The notes below the pieces were generated by a model. That model ran no database searches, was not told the DNA's origin, and worked only from the letters and a program-made list of their open reading frames with translations. This document shows positions 1 through 5,843 of a DNA stretch of 8,527 nucleotides, in pieces. The stretch is taken from contig JBAPTR010000135.1 of assembly GCA_049282265.1 (NCBI GenBank), forward strand, positions 1 to 8,527, given 5' to 3'. The position numbers were made by a program, and so were the translations under genes. The DNA is from CAYUCJ01 sp049282265 (GTDB lineage Bacteria; Desulfobacterota; DSM-4660; Desulfatiglandales; Desulfatiglandaceae). Each line of letters opens with the position of its first letter. Within the stretch, counting starts at the first letter, position 1.

Positions 1-580
1 ATGTAACACTGAGCCGTGCCATGTCCCTGGCGGTTTTCAAAACTTCGAAGGCCAGGTCGTTTTGCTGTTCGTTACTCACATTTTCGGCTTTTTCATTGAC
101 CATGTTGCATATTTTTGCCGCATCCTGTTTGCTCAGGCCTGCTGTAAGAGCGCCCGCCAGCATTTTTTCCAAATGACTTTTCCGGGCCTTCTGGTGTGAA
201 AGCAGTTTCGCCTGCGCGTAAGCAAAGGCGTATCGGGACCGCACGACCTCCATAGCCCGCACAATCTTTTCGTCCATTACGTCTTTGGCCATTCCTTCAA
301 AGGCTTTGTTGACAATTGGCTTTGTCGGCAAATTCTGCCGGCGGGCTTGCATCACGATCAACTGGGCCTTCAGGATTTGCTCAAGGTTAAAGTGGTTTTG
401 CAACATGGCCCGGGTGATCTTTACCGCCTCATCGCTTTTTATGCCGAGGCCAATCATCTGGCGGGTGCTTGCTTTCAGCTCTTCGGGGGTCGCCAGCGGC
501 AAACGGTTATCCACCATGTCTGCAAAGCTGGCGGATGCAAAAAGCAAGAGCCAAAATATCGTTACCAATGTCTTTTTCAT
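1..580 (-). CDS. Secreted alpha-helical protein of unknown function, partial (C-terminus outside the window)
   Basis: The frame is open from an ATG at 580 to the window edge, giving about 193 residues with no stop. Residues 1-20 (MKKTLVTIFWLLLFASASFA) are a textbook Sec signal peptide: two lysines, a hydrophobic core and an A-S-F-A cleavage end, so the product should be periplasmic. The rest is predicted to be almost wholly helical, rich in Ala, Lys, Gln and Met, with heptad-like stretches (for example around residues 30-60 and 85-150) and one Cys. I recognise no enzyme motif or named family. The gene starts 48 bp after the lipoprotein gene and shares its strand, so it is probably the last or later member of the ECF sigma operon. 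GGGG and AGGG tracts before the ATG are the only ribosome-site candidates. It could be an effector or a sensor partner of that system. Existence is well supported; function is unknown. Confidence 0.8.
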   Translation of the reverse strand, partial: MKKTLVTIFWLLLFASASFADMVDNRLPLATPEELKASTRQMIGLGIKSDEAVKITRAMLQNHFNLEQILKAQLIVMQARRQNLPTKPIVNKAFEGMAKDVMDEKIVRAMEVVRSRYAFAYAQAKLLSHQKARKSHLEKMLAGALTAGLSKQDAAKICNMVNEKAENVSNEQQNDLAFEVLKTARDMARLSVT

Positions 581-628
581 ATCCCTATTCCCCGGCGCAA
601 TAAATTAAATGCCCGGCACACACAAAGG

Positions 629-958
629 TCACATCTGCGGGACAAAGATACAGTTTTCGGTTCCAAAATCATCTTTTTCTTTCGACTTACACTCAGGCAA
701 GTAAACACTCCCATCAACCGTGTAAAAATATCTGAACTCCCGGGTGGCCGGCACAGTGATTTTCCACGTATCGGCATTTATTTTCTCAGCCCGGTGAGGT
801 GAAAAATTATCTAGTGATGTCAATATGTTGACACACCTGGCATCGGGCATCCTGAGATACAAATTTACGATGTCTGCGTTCAACCTGTAATAGTGTGCCG
901 CGCAACCGGCCTCCAGCAACAGGCAACCGCCGATAATTAACCCAATAATTTGTTTCAC
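629..958 (-). CDS. Small lipoprotein with a diverged early-set (AMPK/CBM48-like) domain
   Basis: The product has 109 residues. It begins with GTG at 958, and this GTG overlaps the TGA of the anti-sigma gene (GTGA), so translation is probably coupled. Residues 1-18 form a short hydrophobic signal ending at Cys19 (LLLEAGC). This is an imperfect lipobox because position -3 is Glu, so lipidation is likely but not certain. Residues 30-108 resemble the outer domain of the upstream anti-sigma protein. Shared points are W-x-I-T before the central loop, an aromatic strand, a turn ending in D/E-G, and the terminal signature KEKDDFG-x-EN (REKDDFGGEN in the partner). The aromatic and basic residues that bind glycogen in true CBM48 domains are mostly replaced, so sugar binding is doubtful. 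It may compete with, or bind to, the anti-sigma sensor domain. Cys44, Cys90 and Cys103 could form a disulfide in the periplasm. Confidence 0.78.
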   Translation of the reverse strand: MKQIIGLIIGGCLLLEAGCAAHYYRLNADIVNLYLRMPDARCVNILTSLDNFSPHRAEKINADTWKITVPATREFRYFYTVDGSVYLPECKSKEKDDFGTENCIFVPQM

Positions 959-1515
959 GTCTGCCGGGTCACCTCAAGAACCGAGTTTTCTCCCCCAAAA
1001 TCATCTTTTTCGCGGGTCAATATGGTTGGATCCGCCAGCTGGCGCTTCCCCTCAAGAATGTAGCTGAATCGGTATTCGCCCGCCGGGAGATCAAAGGTTA
1101 TCTCCCAATACCCGCTGTTGCCGGCCCTGTTCATCGGAACCGCTTTCCAGTTGGTAAAACCGCCGGTAATTGCGACCTGTTTGACCCCTGGCTGATAAAT
1201 AACAAATCTGTGAGCGGCAGGCAATCCCTGTTTTGTGGGCACCAGTAGCAAAAATATCAACAATGCAGCGGCCAGCCCTGAGGCAAAGATACCGATTGGA
1301 CGCAGGGGGGGAAAAACCTTTTTTTCTCTGGGCTGAACCCTGAGCGGCGGGACATGGTCCACCACTTTCGAACAAATTGTTTTTTCCTGCCGGAGCAAAT
1401 CAACCGTTTCAGCTTTAAACGGGCAGTTGTCATATATCGTCTCGACGAAATCGATTTTATTGTCCAGATCCAGTTCATCATCAATGAACATGCTGATCAA
1501 ATAGTCTTTCATCAT
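955..1515 (-). CDS. Putative anti-sigma factor: one TM helix plus periplasmic early-set (AMPK/CBM48-type) domain
   Basis: The product has 186 residues in three parts. Residues 1-70 are cytoplasmic and start with an ISMFIDDELD segment followed by charged helices, typical of anti-sigma N-termini, but I see no HxxxCxxC zinc motif. Residues 74-93 form a single hydrophobic helix. Residues 102-184 form an isoamylase/AMPK-beta type early-set domain: GGFTNW (118-123), LPAGEYRF (143-150), an L-E-G turn and the closing DDFGGEN. Compared with the AMPK-beta glycogen site, Trp123 and Asn177 are kept, but the Lys and second Trp positions are Ser151 and Arg158. The start is M1 or M2 of a double ATG; AGGTAGGTGA lies just upstream and the ATG overlaps the sigma gene stop (ATGA). 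Gene order and topology imply that it sequesters the sigma factor and senses a periplasmic ligand or protein. That role is inferred, while the domain layout is visible. Confidence 0.82.
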   Translation of the reverse strand: MMKDYLISMFIDDELDLDNKIDFVETIYDNCPFKAETVDLLRQEKTICSKVVDHVPPLRVQPREKKVFPPLRPIGIFASGLAAALLIFLLLVPTKQGLPAAHRFVIYQPGVKQVAITGGFTNWKAVPMNRAGNSGYWEITFDLPAGEYRFSYILEGKRQLADPTILTREKDDFGGENSVLEVTRQT

Positions 1516-1985
1516 TCACCTACCTGTATAATTTTTCTAAGCTTCAACCGTGCCCGGTGTATCTTCACTTTCACGTTGGCTTCGCTGATTCCTGTAATCG
1601 AGGCAATCTCCCGGTAGGACAACTCCCTGCTCACGGCCAGGGCCAGGATATCGCGCTCATCGTCGTTGAGCTTCTCCATGGCGGCAAGCACCTGCCGGTA
1701 CTGTTCGCGCACCATGAAATGGCGCTCCCGATCATCATCAAAATGGTTCCGGTTCGCCCGAAATTTATCACTTCGGATCTTCCTCCGCATGTTATCATAA
1801 ATTAAATTGCGGCCAATGGTATAAAGGAGGGCAGCATTCTCAGAATCCTTTCCATAGCGTTCCAAATAGCGGGTAAAGCTTTCCTGCATAATATCGCCGG
1901 CGAGGTAGTAATCTGCCGTACGGCGCATGAGATATGCAAAAAAAGTATCTTTGTGCTTATTATAAAATGCTTTGAATCTTCTCAC
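1512..1985 (-). CDS. ECF-type RNA polymerase sigma factor (sigma-70 family)
   Basis: The product has 157 residues, the usual size for an ECF sigma with only regions 2 and 4. Residues 8-69 fit sigma2: a helix (YNKHKDTFFAYLMRRTADYY), the region 2.2-like AGDIMQESFTRYLERY core that contacts RNA polymerase, and IGRNLIYDNMRRK at the 2.3/2.4 end for -10 reading. Residues 103-153 fit sigma4: LNDDERDILALA, then the helix-turn-helix ELSYREIASITGISEANVKV and the basic IHRARLKLRK tail for -35 reading. The start is GTG at 1985, which places region 2 at the expected distance from the N-terminus, and there is no in-frame start further downstream before the core. It is the first gene of a unit with overlapping stops and starts, followed by its likely anti-sigma factor. 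An AAC-N16-CGT promoter lies directly upstream, suggesting that it drives its own operon. Confidence 0.93.
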   Translation of the reverse strand: MRRFKAFYNKHKDTFFAYLMRRTADYYLAGDIMQESFTRYLERYGKDSENAALLYTIGRNLIYDNMRRKIRSDKFRANRNHFDDDRERHFMVREQYRQVLAAMEKLNDDERDILALAVSRELSYREIASITGISEANVKVKIHRARLKLRKIIQVGE

Positions 1986-1997
1986 CCTGGCTATATA

Positions 1998-2022
1998 ACG
2001 TAATGCGGAGGGAAAAGTTACA
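1998..2022 (-). promoter_or_regulatory. Candidate ECF-type promoter of the sigma operon (TGTAAC-N16-CGTTATA)
   Basis: On the minus strand TGTAAC (2022-2017) is followed, after exactly 16 bases, by CGT (2000-1998) and TTATA. AAC in the -35 and CGT in the -10 with a 16-17 base spacer is the usual ECF promoter pattern. The expected start of transcription is only a few bases before the GTG at 1985, and no Shine-Dalgarno sequence fits in between, so the message would be nearly leaderless. This supports, but does not prove, autoregulation. Confidence 0.5.
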
Positions 2023-2077
2023 ACTTTTTTTCAGGAGAAAAGGGTAACCGGAGAATTATCAACACCGGGTGGCATGT

Positions 2078-2205
2078 TCATGAAAAGCGCTCAAGGTCCA
2101 GTGGCGCAACATCTATTGAGGTTTGGCCCGTGGCAATTTGGGAAACGATCTTCCCGGTTGCCTGTGCCGTGGAAACACCCAGCATGCCATGACCTGGACC
2201 CTTCG
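2078..2205 (-). pseudogene. Decayed C-terminal remnant of a DadA-like D-amino-acid dehydrogenase (FAD oxidoreductase)
   Basis: The minus-strand frame ending in TGA at 2078-2080 reads GHGMLGVSTAQATGKIVSQI followed by ATGQTSIDVAPLDLERFS. This is the typical end of the DadA/glycine-D-amino-acid oxidase family: a G-H-G-x-L-G flavin-site motif, then S/T-A-x-A-T-G-K/R, an I-x-G helix end, and D-V-x-x-L-D-L-x-R-F. Nothing further upstream in this frame fits the family. A stop (TAA) occurs at 2258-2260 and the stretch between is family-unlike. In another frame KPAIITNPTRR around 2215-2240 may be the decayed P-I-I-G segment, implying a frameshift or deletion. The fragment lacks the FAD-binding N-terminus and any start site, so it cannot be a working enzyme. 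It lies just after a racemase-family gene on the same strand, so it is probably the relic of a former operon partner. Confidence 0.65.
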
Positions 2206-2303
2206 CCGGGTGGGGTTCGTGATGATCGCGGGCTTTCTGCTCCATATCGTCTACCTTTTAGCCGGCAACACATTCACCCATTGTCTTCGAGTCGCCGTGA
2301 AGG

Positions 2304-2996
2304 TTATTCCATCAGAGCCTTCTTCAGGGCGGCCCTTGCCAGCAGCCTCGTGGAATCGAGGGTAGGCAGGGGACAGTCCTTTGGGTCCACGATGAGGGGG
2401 ATCTCGGTACACCCGAGGACCACCGCATCACACCCTCTCTGCTTCAGCTTTCCGATGACATCGTTAAAATAGAGTCTGGATGGTTCCGGGAAAATGCCGT
2501 TCACCAGTTCTTTGAAGATGATGGCGTCGATCCTTTCTCTTTCATCTTCTTCCGGTATCGTGCAAGAAATACCGAATTTCTTCAGGGTCCCAGGATAGAC
2601 CGGGCCGGTCATGAGGTACTTCGTCCCGGTTATGCCGAGTTTGCTGAACCCGCGTTCCCCGGCTTCTTCTCCCACGGCATCGGCAATGTGGATCCAGGGG
2701 ATGGGGGACTCCTTCTCTACGAGATCGAATGCCTGGTGTATGGTGTTGTCCGGACAGACGGCGAATTCCGCTCCAATCCGGGCCAGTTTTCGGGCCGAAG
2801 AGAGCATGAGCCCGGCGACGCCTTCCCAGTCCCCCGGACGGATATGGACCATGTACTCCGCAAGGGGGTGCGTGTGCATGGAGACCTCAGGGTGGTTGTG
2901 CTCGCCCATGAGCGCAGGGGCTTCCGCGCAGAGGGTGCGGTAACAGAGCGCAGCGCCTTCCGCGCTGCAGGCGACGATTCCCACGTGTTTAGACAC
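2304..2996 (-). CDS. Aspartate/glutamate racemase family protein with Asp replacing the first catalytic Cys
   Basis: The product has 230 residues, the normal length for the Asp/Glu/hydantoin racemase superfamily (two Rossmann-like lobes, PLP-independent). The N-lobe begins KHVGIVACSAEGAALCYR. The first active-site motif is CPDNTIHQ (81-88), where standard enzymes have C-N-T-x-H, so Asp83 sits where the first acid/base Cys normally is, and Cys81 is two residues earlier. The second motif is intact: VVLGCTEIP with Cys196, Thr197 and Glu198. PTLDST (211-216) is the usual C-terminal end. The start is GTG at 2996, with AGGAGAA at 3007-3001 just upstream. It follows the DUF3795 gene by 15 bp, so the two are co-transcribed. 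Family membership is safe. Racemase activity and substrate are not, because the asymmetric Asp/Cys pair may favour one stereoisomer or another reaction. Confidence 0.85.
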   Translation of the reverse strand: MSKHVGIVACSAEGAALCYRTLCAEAPALMGEHNHPEVSMHTHPLAEYMVHIRPGDWEGVAGLMLSSARKLARIGAEFAVCPDNTIHQAFDLVEKESPIPWIHIADAVGEEAGERGFSKLGITGTKYLMTGPVYPGTLKKFGISCTIPEEDERERIDAIIFKELVNGIFPEPSRLYFNDVIGKLKQRGCDAVVLGCTEIPLIVDPKDCPLPTLDSTRLLARAALKKALME

Positions 2997-3011
2997 TATT
3001 TTCTCCTTTTT

Positions 3012-3446
3012 CTAACCTGCCTGTCCTTTACCGACAACAAATTTCGCGGTAAAATATCTCTTGCGGATTGCTCCCGCTTCCTCCGCGATCCACCTTTCAA
3101 GGCCTATGCTCTTGATTCGACACAGATTGTAGACTTTTATGTTGTGGGGATACCTGGCAGCGCCATCGGCAGTCGGAGCCAAAAAGGCGCAGGGAAAATC
3201 TCCACAATCGCAGCACAAAGCCACACCCTTATCCTCGACACAATTCAGGGTGGCACAGCCTTCCCGGTCCAGGTGAAAGTGTTGTCCATCCTGCTCCCTG
3301 CACCCCTTACAGGCAATCTCTTCTCTCGGCACCCCCATTTTTTCATGAATCCGCGACATAAGCTCCTCCGTCACATTCTCCTCGTAAAGCTCACAATTAA
3401 AGCAGTCCAGCCCGCAGGGGGCTGTCAATGCCTTTTTGACCATCAT
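3012..3446 (-). CDS. DUF3795-type cysteine-rich protein
   Basis: The product has 144 residues with twelve cysteines. The N-terminal signature APCGLDCFNCELY (9-21) is that of DUF3795 proteins. Further pairs follow at Cys46/Cys49 (CKGC), Cys64/Cys69, Cys78/Cys79/Cys81, Cys86 and Cys109. The spacing suggests two or three zinc or iron-sulfur sites, though the metal cannot be told from sequence. No signal peptide or membrane helix is seen, so it is probably cytoplasmic. The start is one of two adjacent ATGs (3446, 3443), preceded by GAGAGGGG about 7 bases upstream. It is the first gene of a two-gene unit with the racemase-family gene, but I see no clear functional link. The family has no established biochemical role that I can name. 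Confidence 0.85.
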   Translation of the reverse strand: MMVKKALTAPCGLDCFNCELYEENVTEELMSRIHEKMGVPREEIACKGCREQDGQHFHLDREGCATLNCVEDKGVALCCDCGDFPCAFLAPTADGAARYPHNIKVYNLCRIKSIGLERWIAEEAGAIRKRYFTAKFVVGKGQAG

Positions 3447-3482
3447 ATTTTTCCCCTCTCATGAACTATTTCAGGTCTTTGA

Positions 3483-3514
3483 ACTTCCAAGGAAGTCGTG
3501 GCTCCCAAGAGCCA
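3483..3514. repeat. Two adjacent small hairpins
   Basis: ACTTCC-AA-GGAAGT (3483-3496) and TGGCTC-CCAA-GAGCCA (3499-3514) are two perfect 6-bp stems, one directly after the other and directly before the longer inverted repeat at 3515. They lie downstream of ogt and upstream of the DUF3795 gene. No run of T follows either, so they are not typical intrinsic terminators. Confidence 0.45.
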
Positions 3515-3642
3515 GGCAAACGGCATATTCCTGAAGCTACGCTCCCTCCGTCGTCCATGACTCCGGTCACTGCGGATTTCGGCCCTTCCACTGTCCTGTT
3601 CCAGGGTCGAAATGACGCCGCTTCAGGAATATCCCGTTCACC
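3515..3642. repeat. Palindromic (MITE/REP-like) element with 27-bp imperfect inverted termini
   Basis: Positions 3515-3541 and the reverse complement of 3616-3642 agree at 22 of 27 bases, including an unbroken 13-bp block ATATTCCTGAAGC (3525-3537 / 3620-3632). The arms enclose 74 bases with no open frame of interest. The element sits between ogt and the DUF3795 gene. No transposase is present, and no clear flanking duplication was found. It may be a non-autonomous mobile element or a structured transcript end. Confidence 0.6.
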
Positions 3643-3660
3643 TGTTCTTCATATAAAACC

Positions 3661-4182
3661 CTATAGCGTCCTAACTCGAACCTCAGAAGGAAAACCTGAG
3701 GGTCTTTTTCTTACGCCTTCGAGGGCCACGCCCTCGTGTTTCAAGAGCCATTCCTTCCGCCACAATCCACCAGCGTAACCCGTCAGGCTGCCGTCACTTC
3801 CGATGATGCGATGGCATGGAACGACAAGGGAGATCGGGTTCCGGCCGTTGGCGCCACCCACCGCACGCACCGCCTTCGGGTTGCCGATGGCTCGGGCGAT
3901 GTCACCGTACGAAGCCATTTGGCCGAATGGGATTCTGAGTAATTGGCGCCATACGGCTTTCTGGAAATCGGTCCCCTGCGGGTCGATGGCCAGGTCGAAT
4001 TCCAACCGGGTTCCGTTGAAATACTCTTCAATCTGTTGAACGGCACCCTGCATTATTCCACTGGATGCATAGTGGTCGCGATACCTTTCTACAAAATCCA
4101 GAGCAACCACAGCCCTGGAAGTTCCGGCAATTTCAATCAACCCGATGGGCGACTGGTAATACCCGAAGCATAACGCGTTCAT
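3661..4182 (-). CDS. ogt: Methylated-DNA--protein-cysteine S-methyltransferase (O6-alkylguanine-DNA alkyltransferase)
   Basis: This is a suicide DNA-repair protein that moves the alkyl group from O6-alkylguanine to its own cysteine. It has 173 residues. The N-lobe (1-65) is the divergent ribonuclease-like fold. The C-terminal DNA-binding and active domain begins at TDFQKAVWRQLLRIPFGQMA, with the recognition helix region YGDIARAIGNPKAVRAVGGANGRNP carrying the arginine finger of the AVRAVG motif. The active site is VVPCHRII with acceptor Cys123, and GSLTGYAGGLWRKEWLLKHE is the usual end. About 20 residues (VALEGVRKRPSG onward) extend past the normal C-terminus, with low conservation expected. 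The start is ATG at 4182, with GGGAGG 11 bases upstream. It stands alone between two palindromic elements, so it is probably its own transcription unit. I see no Ada-type regulator nearby. Confidence 0.95.
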   Translation of the reverse strand: MNALCFGYYQSPIGLIEIAGTSRAVVALDFVERYRDHYASSGIMQGAVQQIEEYFNGTRLEFDLAIDPQGTDFQKAVWRQLLRIPFGQMASYGDIARAIGNPKAVRAVGGANGRNPISLVVPCHRIIGSDGSLTGYAGGLWRKEWLLKHEGVALEGVRKRPSGFPSEVRVRTL

Positions 4183-4210
4183 CTTCGATAATTCCTCCCT
4201 TTAAGACAAA

Positions 4211-4350
4211 TTCCTTACCACAGAGATAGTATGCCGGATCCCTTTCCGTGGATCTCCGATTAGCAAATTGCTGTTTCCTTGTTTGTTCAGAATGTTTTCT
4301 GGACAAACAAGGAAGGCTGTTCTCTGTGCGCTTTGTGACTCTGTGGTGAA
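4211..4350. repeat. Nested inverted-repeat element between the amidohydrolase gene and ogt
   Basis: The outer arms are ACCACAGAG (4217-4225) and CTCTGTGGT (4339-4347). Inside is a strong hairpin: 4275-4291 pairs with 4298-4314 over 17 positions with one mismatch (a G-T wobble on the plus-strand RNA) and a 6-base loop. The two-tier palindrome with no credible ORF suggests a MITE-like repeat. Falling after the amidohydrolase stop, it could also slow or end transcription of that operon, although no T-run follows the hairpin. Confidence 0.6.
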
Positions 4351-4394
4351 CAAATCGTAGACCGAATAGGCCCCGTAATCATGAATAACAAAGC

Positions 4395-5369
4395 TTAGCA
4401 CAAATCAATGTCAAAAAATACCATGGCATTCCCATGCAATACCAGTTCCAGGACCTCTTGGGAAAGACCGGCCCTCTCCAGCCATTTGAGTTCCCGGTCC
4501 CAGGCATAGGGGATATTGGGAAAATCCGATCCGTACATGATGCGGTCAGGCCTCATCTCATGTATCGGAACCCGAATCCCCGGAACAAGGTAATCCGTCA
4601 GGGCCATGGCCGTATCCAGCCAGAGATTGTCGTATTTTTCTATAAGCGTTCCGTATGGCTGTATCTCATCAAGACCGAGATGCGGCACGCATAGCTTGAG
4701 GTTTGGAAAATTGCTGAGCACCGCTTCGATCTTTTCGGCCTTGCAGAGTTCATAAGGATCACACTTGTAGGCTGGGCTCTTGGGCTCCCTTCCCGCGTGG
4801 ATCACCACGGGTTTTCCCTCAGATGCGCACAGGTTGTAGATGCGATCCATTTCCTCGCTGTTCATGTCGAAACACTGGACATGAACATGGAACTTCGCAC
4901 CCTTCAGCCCCGAATCAAACGCCTCCCGCAGGATCCCGACGCTCCCCTCTTCCCCTGGGAAAACAGTCGCCATGCCGGTGACCCTGTTCGGGAACTTTCG
5001 GCATTGGAGGACCATATAACGGTTCAATTCACGCGCCATTCCGGCCCGGTGGGCGTACTGGAAGGCCACCACGTGCCGAACACCCCTCGAGAGCAGATAT
5101 TCCAGAACATCAGGTGATTTGAACCGGTAACGTATGGGCCAGGCGTTGTGATCAAACCACTCCCAAAGGGCTTGAAAAATACCTTGAGGGAAAATGTGTA
5201 CGTGGGCATCGATAACGGGTGGGAAATGGACCGGGACTTGAAGGTCTTCCCTGTCATTCAAGGACGGAAGCGGCAATTTCATTTTCAACAGGTTGTCACT
5301 CATCCCTGTTTTTCCACCTTCCGAAACAGGTTTAGGATAGCTGCTCGCAACGCCCGGGACGGGATCCAC
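4395..5369 (-). CDS. Amidohydrolase-2 family metal-dependent hydrolase or decarboxylase
   Basis: The product has 324 residues and a TIM-barrel amidohydrolase fold (PF04909 type). The expected metal and catalytic positions are visible: D54-A-H56-V-H58 (HxH at strand 1), FHVHV with His161/His163, VVIHAG with His191, PHLG with His230, and YGSDFPN with Asp282 near the C-terminus. The family includes hydrolases of amide or lactone bonds and ACMSD-like decarboxylases, and the substrate cannot be deduced. I chose GTG at 5369 because AGGAG overlaps the stop of the SRPBCC gene 9 bases upstream and the gap is 12 bp. ATG at 5303 (residue 23), preceded by AAGGTGG, is a real alternative, since residues 1-30 look unstructured. 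It is the last gene of the four-protein operon. No signal peptide is seen, so it is probably cytoplasmic. Confidence 0.88.
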   Translation of the reverse strand: MDPVPGVASSYPKPVSEGGKTGMSDNLLKMKLPLPSLNDREDLQVPVHFPPVIDAHVHIFPQGIFQALWEWFDHNAWPIRYRFKSPDVLEYLLSRGVRHVVAFQYAHRAGMARELNRYMVLQCRKFPNRVTGMATVFPGEEGSVGILREAFDSGLKGAKFHVHVQCFDMNSEEMDRIYNLCASEGKPVVIHAGREPKSPAYKCDPYELCKAEKIEAVLSNFPNLKLCVPHLGLDEIQPYGTLIEKYDNLWLDTAMALTDYLVPGIRVPIHEMRPDRIMYGSDFPNIPYAWDRELKWLERAGLSQEVLELVLHGNAMVFFDIDLC

Positions 5370-5381
5370 CTGGAAGCTCTC

Positions 5382-5843
5382 CTACGCGTTCTCTGCGAGG
5401 AACCGGTTGAGTTCGGTTTCCCACTCTCTCATAAGACCCACGTATTGGTCCCTGGTAAAGGCCTCCACGAATGCCTCTCCCGCATTGCTCAGGGCCGTGT
5501 ACCCATACGTTACATCGGCGTAAGTTCTCCCACCTTCTGTCGGTCTCAGACGGATCTCGATTTTCCCGACAGTCAGACCCGGCGTTACCTTTACAAACCG
5601 GACAAGATACCTGTCCGGATCCCATTTGGTCACTACCCATATGGAATCATCAGGCCGGTCCGGCATTACAAAAACACAATCCTGCTCCACATAGCCGGAT
5701 TCAGTAACGACCAGCTTCGGATTCCATCCCTTGACCCATTCCGTCTCGCGAACCGGACAGAGGAGCGGAAATACAGCAGCAGGAGGGGCCACAAGCGTTT
5801 GCGTGTAGGTGTGTCTGACCTTGACCGGTCGAGATATTTTCAT
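5382..5843 (-). CDS. SRPBCC (START/Bet v1-like) family protein
   Basis: The product has 153 residues, the standard size for a single SRPBCC domain, a helix-grip fold with a deep hydrophobic pocket. An N-terminal strand (VRHTYTQTLVAPPAAVFPLL) leads to the conserved E-x-x-W-V/x-G-W segment (ETEWVKGWNP, 33-42). Then come a run of strands (WVVTKWDPDRYLVRFVKVTPG and KIEIRLRPTEGGRTYADVTYGYTAL) and a long C-terminal helix (residues 121-151). The start is ATG at 5843 with AGGTGA 6 bases before it. The ATG overlaps the stop of the 50-residue gene (ATGA), so translation is coupled. Members bind, cyclise or carry small hydrophobic molecules. In this operon it may bind the substrate or product of the two hydrolases, but that is inference. 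Confidence 0.85.
   Translation of the reverse strand: MKISRPVKVRHTYTQTLVAPPAAVFPLLCPVRETEWVKGWNPKLVVTESGYVEQDCVFVMPDRPDDSIWVVTKWDPDRYLVRFVKVTPGLTVGKIEIRLRPTEGGRTYADVTYGYTALSNAGEAFVEAFTRDQYVGLMREWETELNRFLAENA

Noticed and set aside
285..802. Plus-strand ORFs at 285-608 and 347-802
   Set aside because: They are antisense to the secreted helical protein and lipoprotein genes. The minus-strand frame has a clear signal peptide and continues to the window edge.
2123..2365. Plus-strand ORF with a hydrophobic stretch (VGFVMIAGFLLHIVYLLAG)
   Set aside because: The stretch is opposite the decayed DadA remnant and the end of the racemase gene. There is no convincing start site, and hydrophobicity alone is not enough.
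2688..3464. 258-codon plus-strand ORF
   Set aside because: It runs antisense through the racemase-family and DUF3795 genes, both of which have clear family motifs and ribosome sites. Its translation shows no domain.
3681..3709. Plus-strand hairpin CCTCAG/CTGAGG followed by a T-rich run, resembling an intrinsic terminator
   Set aside because: It lies inside the 3' end of ogt on the opposite strand, and no plus-strand gene precedes it, so there is nothing for it to terminate.
4201..4401. 66-codon minus-strand ORF between ogt and the amidohydrolase gene
   Set aside because: Most of it is the two arms of the palindromic element, and it has no clear ribosome site or family resemblance.
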